From: Thermoplasmatota archaeon
Lineage (GTDB): Archaea > Thermoplasmatota > E2 > UBA202 > JdFR-43
Direction of reading: 5' to 3'
DNA length: 45,865 nt
Assembly (NCBI GenBank): GCA_029258955.1
Contig: JAPDJT010000027.1
Span: 1 to 45,865 of the forward strand
The notes below the pieces were generated by a model. It did not search any database and was not told where the DNA came from. It was given only the letters and a program-made list of their open reading frames with translations. Below, in pieces: positions 42,720-45,865 of this stretch (position 1 is the first letter of the stretch; the number at the start of each line of letters is the position of its first letter). Both the position numbers and the translations under genes were made by a program.

Positions 42720-43403
42720 CTATAGCCAGTCAAAACCGCCTGCAAACAGAGCTTCTCCCATTAAGAACTGTAGATTTGGTATTCCATATCCTATTTTGCC
42801 AAAGTCAATGTATACTCCTACGAATCCCCATACAATTAATGTATGTGTTCCTACCATGTCCCAGTATTCAATACGAGGTGGTAGCAGATTTATATTGACT
42901 GATGCCGTGTATCCTAAAATGAAATACTGCATTATAATTGGACGGAACATAAATCCTATGAATGCCTCCCCTGGATATAATGGAATCCATGAAAATCCGC
43001 TACCAAAGCTTATTATTGGGAGAATGAAATCAAGTTTTGGATTAAACAGACTTATTAAGAATTTTTCCACTGTGAATGTTTTTGGTATTAAACCAAATTC
43101 TTTGAGTTTTTCTATTAGCTCTTCTAAGATTTCCATTGCCTTACTTTTTTCATCATCATCTGAAGATGGATCTGTAAGTACTTGCAATACATTTTGACTC
43201 TTTTTCATTTGCTTCTGTAAATCAATTACATCTTTTTCCGTCATAACAACAGTTTTAGTTTGCTTTCCCATTGGTGTAATCCATTCTGCCTTTATCTCTA
43301 CTCTTCTGCCTTCATAGCCAGCTTTTGTTATTCCTGAAAATGCCACTGGCAAGAAAAGCATCACAAATATCACCAATGCTCCTAACTTAGCCCCCCATCT
43401 CAT
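42720..43403 (-). CDS. Secreted/membrane hypothetical protein
   Basis: A 227-residue protein with an N-terminal membrane segment or signal (GALVIFVMLFLPVAFSGITK), a charged helical middle (MKKSQNVLQVLTDPSSDDDE then SKAMEILEELIEKLKEFG) and a hydrophobic, aromatic C-terminal half rich in G and F (SFGSGFSWIPLYPGEAFIGF). An SD (AGGTGAT) lies five bases before the ATG. I do not recognise a family; a membrane- or surface-associated role is inferred from composition. The gap to truA is 34 bases, same strand, so they may be co-transcribed. Confidence 0.65.
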   Translation of the reverse strand: MRWGAKLGALVIFVMLFLPVAFSGITKAGYEGRRVEIKAEWITPMGKQTKTVVMTEKDVIDLQKQMKKSQNVLQVLTDPSSDDDEKSKAMEILEELIEKLKEFGLIPKTFTVEKFLISLFNPKLDFILPIISFGSGFSWIPLYPGEAFIGFMFRPIIMQYFILGYTASVNINLLPPRIEYWDMVGTHTLIVWGFVGVYIDFGKIGYGIPNLQFLMGEALFAGGFDWL

Positions 43404-43437
43404 TAAATCACCTATTTATGAATACGATATTCACTAT

Positions 43438-44184
43438 TTATTTATTTCGATGCATAATGGCATCTGCATAAATTTCCTTCCTTATGCATACTTGCCAAGG
43501 CAAAAATTTATTAAAATCAAAATTATATTTAACATCCAACAAAACAAGATTTTCTGCTGGTGCCAGCCCAAAATTTTTTTTAATATTACATTTTAGAGCA
43601 TTTTCTATTTCCTGCAAATCTATTTCTCCCTTCCCAGCTTTTATTACAGCTGCCATTATTCTTCTTATCTGGTTCCATAAAAAAGATTGGGCAATAAAAT
43701 CTATTTTTATAATCTTACCCTTTTTCCTTATTTTTATTTTCTTAATTTCCCTTATAGGATTTCTTCCGTCTAAGCGAGCAAAATTTGAAAAATTGTGTTT
43801 TCCTTTAAAAAGAGCCAGTGTTTGCTTTATGATATTTAGATTGTAACCATCATCATATAGATAATATCTGTAAATTTTTTCAATGCATTTTCTTGGATTA
43901 AATTTTTCATCTACTTCTGCGAATCCAAATACCCATATATCCTTCATATTTTGGAGGACTTTAACAGCATTTCCTTTGCAATTAAAAGCAATAACATTTC
44001 CAAAAGCAGAAACTCCTTTATCTGTTCTTGCAGCATATTGAAACTTTGCTTTTTTTCTATCCTCAATAATTTTAGTTTTTATGAGAAGTTTTAAAATTTC
44101 TCCTTCAACTGTCCTTTTATTTGGTTGTATAGCAAATCCATCAAATTTTGTGCCATCATAGCCAATTTTAATAGCAATTCGCAT
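43438..44184 (-). CDS. truA: tRNA pseudouridine(38-40) synthase
   Basis: The 248-residue TruA has the catalytic aspartate in QYAARTDKGVSAFGNVIAFN (Asp55), the N-terminal KIGYDGTKFDGFAIQPN, and a C-terminal SFLWNQIRRIMAAVIKAGKG. It isomerises U38-U40 in tRNA anticodon arms. It is divergent from the Trm112-like gene, 31 bases away; TTTAAATAC on its strand (about 44203-44211) is at leaderless spacing from the ATG. Confidence 0.95.
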   Translation of the reverse strand: MRIAIKIGYDGTKFDGFAIQPNKRTVEGEILKLLIKTKIIEDRKKAKFQYAARTDKGVSAFGNVIAFNCKGNAVKVLQNMKDIWVFGFAEVDEKFNPRKCIEKIYRYYLYDDGYNLNIIKQTLALFKGKHNFSNFARLDGRNPIREIKKIKIRKKGKIIKIDFIAQSFLWNQIRRIMAAVIKAGKGEIDLQEIENALKCNIKKNFGLAPAENLVLLDVKYNFDFNKFLPWQVCIRKEIYADAIMHRNK

Positions 44185-44185
44185 A

Positions 44186-44212
44186 AGTTATAATGTATTT
44201 CTGTATTTAAAA
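44186..44212. promoter_or_regulatory. Divergent promoters of truA and the Trm112-like gene
   Basis: AGTTATAATG (44187-44196) lies about 26 bases before the Trm112-like ATG (44216). GTATTTAAAAAAT, read on the minus strand, lies about 23-26 bases before the truA ATG (44184). Both genes appear to use leaderless transcripts from crossed promoters. Confidence 0.45.
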
Positions 44213-44215
44213 AAT

Positions 44216-44380
44216 ATGAAGAAAAAATATATTGATTTGTTATGTTGTCCATACTGCCATGGTGAGCTTGAATTAGAAGTAAAAAAAGAAGATGATGAAG
44301 AAATTTTAGAGGGAAAATTTATTTGTAAGAAATGCAGAAAAGAATATGAAATTAAAGATGGTATTCCAATTCTAATGTAA
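44216..44380 (+). CDS. Trm112-like zinc protein (54 aa)
   Basis: The short frame reads MKKKYIDLLCCPYCHGELEL, then EVKKEDDEEILEGKFICKKC and RKEYEIKDGIPILM. CCPYC with CKKC and the closing 'Y.I.DGIPIL' are the signature of the Trm112p family: a zinc ribbon that binds and activates several SAM-dependent tRNA, rRNA and protein methyltransferases. Archaeal members are about this length. A 54-residue gene is easily missed by length cut-offs. It has its own TATA-like box and is divergent from truA. The candidate integration site begins 20 bases after its stop. Confidence 0.88.
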   Translation: MKKKYIDLLCCPYCHGELELEVKKEDDEEILEGKFICKKCRKEYEIKDGIPILM

Positions 44381-44400
44381 AAATATGGAGAATGAAGGTA

Positions 44401-44417
44401 TGCTCCCGCCGGGAAAT
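44401..44417 (-). other. Candidate attachment site: 3' end of a tRNA gene (attL)
   Basis: The reverse complement reads ATTTCCCGGCGGGAGCA. CGGGAGC would be an acceptor-stem 3' strand, the last A the discriminator, and CCCGG the T-stem 3' strand; archaeal tRNAs often lack an encoded CCA. The rest of a tRNA is absent. Integrases commonly recombine at tRNA 3' ends, leaving such a fragment at one edge, and the genes to the right look mobile. The match is short and the T-loop is not canonical, so it may be chance. Confidence 0.35.
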
Positions 44418-44440
44418 CCAGAATTTTTATGATATAATTT

Positions 44441-44476
44441 TGCCAGCGCAACCCTTATTTTGCGGAGGGTTGGCAC
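44441..44476. other. Hairpin ahead of the first small gene of the right-end element
   Basis: TGCCAGCGCAACCCT (44441-44455) faces AGGGTTGGCA (44466-44475). AACCCT/AGGGTT make a six-base stem, and TGCC/GGCA extend it across a bulge. It overlaps the upstream side of the SD of the next ORF and may influence its translation or bind a protein. Confidence 0.3.
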
Positions 44477-44491
44477 AGGAGGTGAAGCCAG

Positions 44492-44641
44492 TTGTGTAGG
44501 CTGAATCATTTAATAATAGAGGAGGCTAGGAAGTTAGGTATTTTATACAGATTGGATGAACTGGACAGGGAATATCATAATTGTAAGGGAAAAAGGAAAC
44601 CAAGAGATATTGTTGATCTGGTGGAGGGGGCGGTATGCTGA
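44492..44641 (+). CDS. 49-residue hypothetical protein of the right-end element
   Basis: A TTG at 44492 follows a complete SD (AGGAGGTGA, 44477-44485) at six-base spacing. The product reads MCRLNHLIIEEARKLGILYR, then LDELDREYHNCKGKRKPRD and IVDLVEGAVC, a plausible small helical protein. The end overlaps the next ORF by seven bases, as in compact plasmid or virus operons. No family recognised. Confidence 0.5.
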   Translation: MCRLNHLIIEEARKLGILYRLDELDREYHNCKGKRKPRDIVDLVEGAVC

Positions 44642-44838
44642 ACTATCCTGCCCAGGTAATGAAAGATATATGGGACATTGCAAGACTGATTGCTACTATA
44701 GAAAAAAGTTCGCCAGCTGAAATAGTTCTTTCTATTCTAATAGCCTACTATAAGATGAATTATGGTTCTCATCCATTGATCGAGAGCATTATTAGAAGAA
44801 GAAAATCTGAGAATGTTTCGCTGGAGGTGATTGCATAA
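44635..44838 (+). CDS. 67-residue hypothetical protein of the right-end element
   Basis: Reads LNYPAQVMKDIWDIARLIAT and later LSILIAYYKMNYGSHPLIES, a helical small protein with a basic stretch IIRRRKSENV. It starts within the upstream 49-residue gene and stops just before the palindromic operator array. Function unknown. Confidence 0.5.
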   Translation: MLNYPAQVMKDIWDIARLIATIEKSSPAEIVLSILIAYYKMNYGSHPLIESIIRRRKSENVSLEVIA

Positions 44839-44854
44839 TGCTATCTCGTGTCCA

Positions 44855-45046
44855 ACATACAAATTGTATGTCATTTTCTTTTTTTGTTAATGAAAATTGT
44901 GATTGTTTATTTTTTGAAACGGCGTGTATGTTATGTTATGTTATGCTGTTAAATGAAAATCATTGCTGTTATTATTTTTCTACAGAGAAAAAGCAGGATT
45001 TGGATTTATGCCATACAAATTGTATGTTAACATACCATATGTATGT
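44855..45046. promoter_or_regulatory. Array of TATGT/ACATA repeats, likely operator of the RHH gene
   Basis: ACATACAAATTGTATGT (44855-44871) is a perfect palindrome with 8-base arms. Four TATGT-type 5-mers run in tandem at 44927-44946. CATACAAATTGTATG (45012-45026) repeats the first palindrome, and ACATACCATATGTATGT (45030-45046) is a third with 6-base arms. The array ends just before the SD of the RHH protein gene, the arrangement expected for an autoregulated operator; a replication iteron cluster is an alternative. Confidence 0.6.
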
Positions 45047-45064
45047 TATGGCATAGGTGGGAGG

Positions 45065-45580
45065 ATGGGAGAGGAAAATATCCATCGCACAACAGTATAC
45101 ATTCCCAAACGTCTTTACCTGATTGCAAAAAGTATGGGCATAAATATGAGCCAAGCTTTCGTTAAATATCTGGAGCAACTTATTGAGGAGGATCCAGAAA
45201 CAGTCATACTTAAAGAAATTGAGGAACATAAAGAAAAGATAAGGCAGCTGGAAGCAAAGCTAAAAATAATAAGAGAAAGAAAGAAGAAGCAACAGGAAAA
45301 GCAGAGAGCGATAGAAAACGTTGCAACAAAAATCGCTGAATTTCTAACATTGAGATTTAAACAGTTCATAAAAAACACTTCGGAAGAAGAAAGGATGTGG
45401 GCAGGCAGCGAATTCATTGCCAGCACAATCGATATAATCCAGAAAGATTACGGCATTTTCATAGAGTACAATGAAATGGTGAAACTTTTTGAAAAAGTGG
45501 ATGCAAATGGTTCGAAGATAGAGAAAAAAGACGTCATTCCATATGTTGTGAGACAGAGGGAAAAGGTGGAGATGCAATGA
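45065..45580 (+). CDS. Ribbon-helix-helix protein with long coiled coil
   Basis: From the ATG at 45065, next to the purine-rich SD GGTGGGAGG, the product is 171 residues. NIHRTTVYIPKRLYLIAKSM with GINMSQAFVKYLEQLI is an RHH DNA-binding domain. Residues about 45-90 are a charged coiled coil (EIEEHKEKIRQLEAKLKIIR), and the C-terminus is a mixed helical domain. RHH-coiled-coil proteins act in plasmid copy control, partition or transcription in archaeal mobile elements. The frame extends 34 codons further upstream, through the repeat array, which I exclude. The next gene overlaps by an ATGA. Confidence 0.75.
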   Translation: MGEENIHRTTVYIPKRLYLIAKSMGINMSQAFVKYLEQLIEEDPETVILKEIEEHKEKIRQLEAKLKIIRERKKKQQEKQRAIENVATKIAEFLTLRFKQFIKNTSEEERMWAGSEFIASTIDIIQKDYGIFIEYNEMVKLFEKVDANGSKIEKKDVIPYVVRQREKVEMQ

Positions 45581-45828
45581 GGCAGGCAACCCTTCTAGAG
45601 TTCAGGGAAACTAGAAAGAGAGCAGCATCAGTGAGAAGCAATAAAAGGGAGAAGAAACGACGCTACTTCATCCTTTACCCCGAGGAAATCCTCCACGAGT
45701 ACCGCATGGCGAACATTGATGCTGCACTGGAAAAAGCCGGCATAGATAAGAAGGCATGGAAAAGGAGGATAAGAGAGCATAAGAAGAAATGGGAGGAAAT
45801 GAAAAACAGGAAGAAAAGAAAGAAATGA
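45577..45828 (+). CDS. Small, very basic hypothetical protein
   Basis: The 83-residue protein is rich in Lys and Arg (NKREKKRRYFILYPEEILHE and IREHKKKWEEMKNRKKRKK). It is coupled to the RHH gene at 45577 (ATGA) and to the next gene at 45825 (ATGA). By eye its G+C content is higher than most of the window, in line with transferred DNA. Nucleic-acid binding is likely from charge alone. Confidence 0.6.
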   Translation: MRQATLLEFRETRKRAASVRSNKREKKRRYFILYPEEILHEYRMANIDAALEKAGIDKKAWKRRIREHKKKWEEMKNRKKRKK

Positions 45829-45865
45829 AGGTTAAGATAAATCTTGGTTGCGGAAAGGATATACG
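45825..45865 (+). CDS. Start of a SAM-dependent methyltransferase (runs off the right edge)
   Basis: Only the first 13 codons and part of another are visible: MKVKINLGCGKDI. The 'LNLGCGKDI' segment is motif I of class I SAM methyltransferases, frequent in archaeal mobile elements and glycan clusters. ATGA coupling to the upstream gene supports it as a real start. Target unknown. Confidence 0.55.
   Translation, partial: MKVKINLGCGKDI

Noticed and set aside
44188-44451. 87-codon minus-strand ORF opposite the Trm112-like gene
   Set aside because: Its sequence is low-complexity (S/F-rich) and antisense to a clear zinc-ribbon gene.
44838-45056. 72-codon ORF between the 67-residue gene and the RHH gene
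   Set aside because: It is Cys/Tyr/Phe-rich and its sequence is made by the TATGT/ACATA repeat array; better explained as an operator region.

Overview
The window is AT-rich archaeal DNA, most likely from a euryarchaeon and possibly a Thermoplasmatota-type lineage. Lineage markers are an archaeal exosome-associated DnaG, HerA-NurA, a RecJ/GAN-like DHH nuclease, archaeal Elp3, fused ThiD-ThiN, an archaeal-type UbiA, and PKD/parallel beta-helix surface proteins. Many starts lie about 20-28 bases behind a TATA-like box, as in leaderless archaeal transcripts, while others have a clear Shine-Dalgarno (SD) sequence. I see no rRNA, complete tRNA or CRISPR array. The lineage is inferred from gene content only.

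Layout. 1-9.1 kb: a partial PH-domain membrane protein, UbiX, an aminotransferase, a membrane FKBP isomerase, a DHH nuclease, a small zinc-ribbon protein, CysS, 5-formyl-THF cyclo-ligase, a class V aminotransferase and a small putative gene. 9.2-16.9 kb: a dnaG-iscU-cobA operon behind an unusual leader, a membrane pyrophosphatase with the K+-dependent signature, and membrane or secreted proteins. 17-25.3 kb: macro-domain protein, a Cas4-like nuclease carrying four membrane helices, a ribbon-helix-helix protein, a serine hydrolase, an NAD epimerase, a ketopantoate reductase with an extra Cys-rich domain, a LeuD/LeuB-type pair and LarE. 25.6-34.4 kb: a 41-codon ORF then nurA-herA, a PH-domain membrane protein, a NosD-like protein, an ORF broken by an in-frame TGA, thiC-thiDN and a K+ channel. 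34.4-44.4 kb: an IS110 transposase remnant, a 1651-residue PKD/beta-helix surface protein, a coiled-coil protein, Elp3, UbiA, a secreted protein, TruA and a short Trm112-like gene absent from a length-filtered gene list.

The last 1.4 kb looks like the left end of an integrated element. A short match to a tRNA 3' end (44401-44417) is followed by small overlapping genes with strong SD sequences, an array of TATGT/ACATA palindromes, a ribbon-helix-helix coiled-coil protein, a very basic protein and the start of a methyltransferase.

The most unusual feature is a family of palindromic elements, usually about 70-125 bp. About sixteen recognisable copies lie only in intergenic DNA, often two or three in a row and mostly between divergent genes. 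The arms read roughly AAATTTAAGGTCCGT then AAATGAAAGGAA then GTTGTYAT, enclose an asymmetric core (TTGCATGGAAGGGAATTTAC), and close with the inverse sequences. The core occurs in both orientations. This resembles a MITE or REP-like family; whether it is mobile or acts in RNA or regulation cannot be decided from this window.
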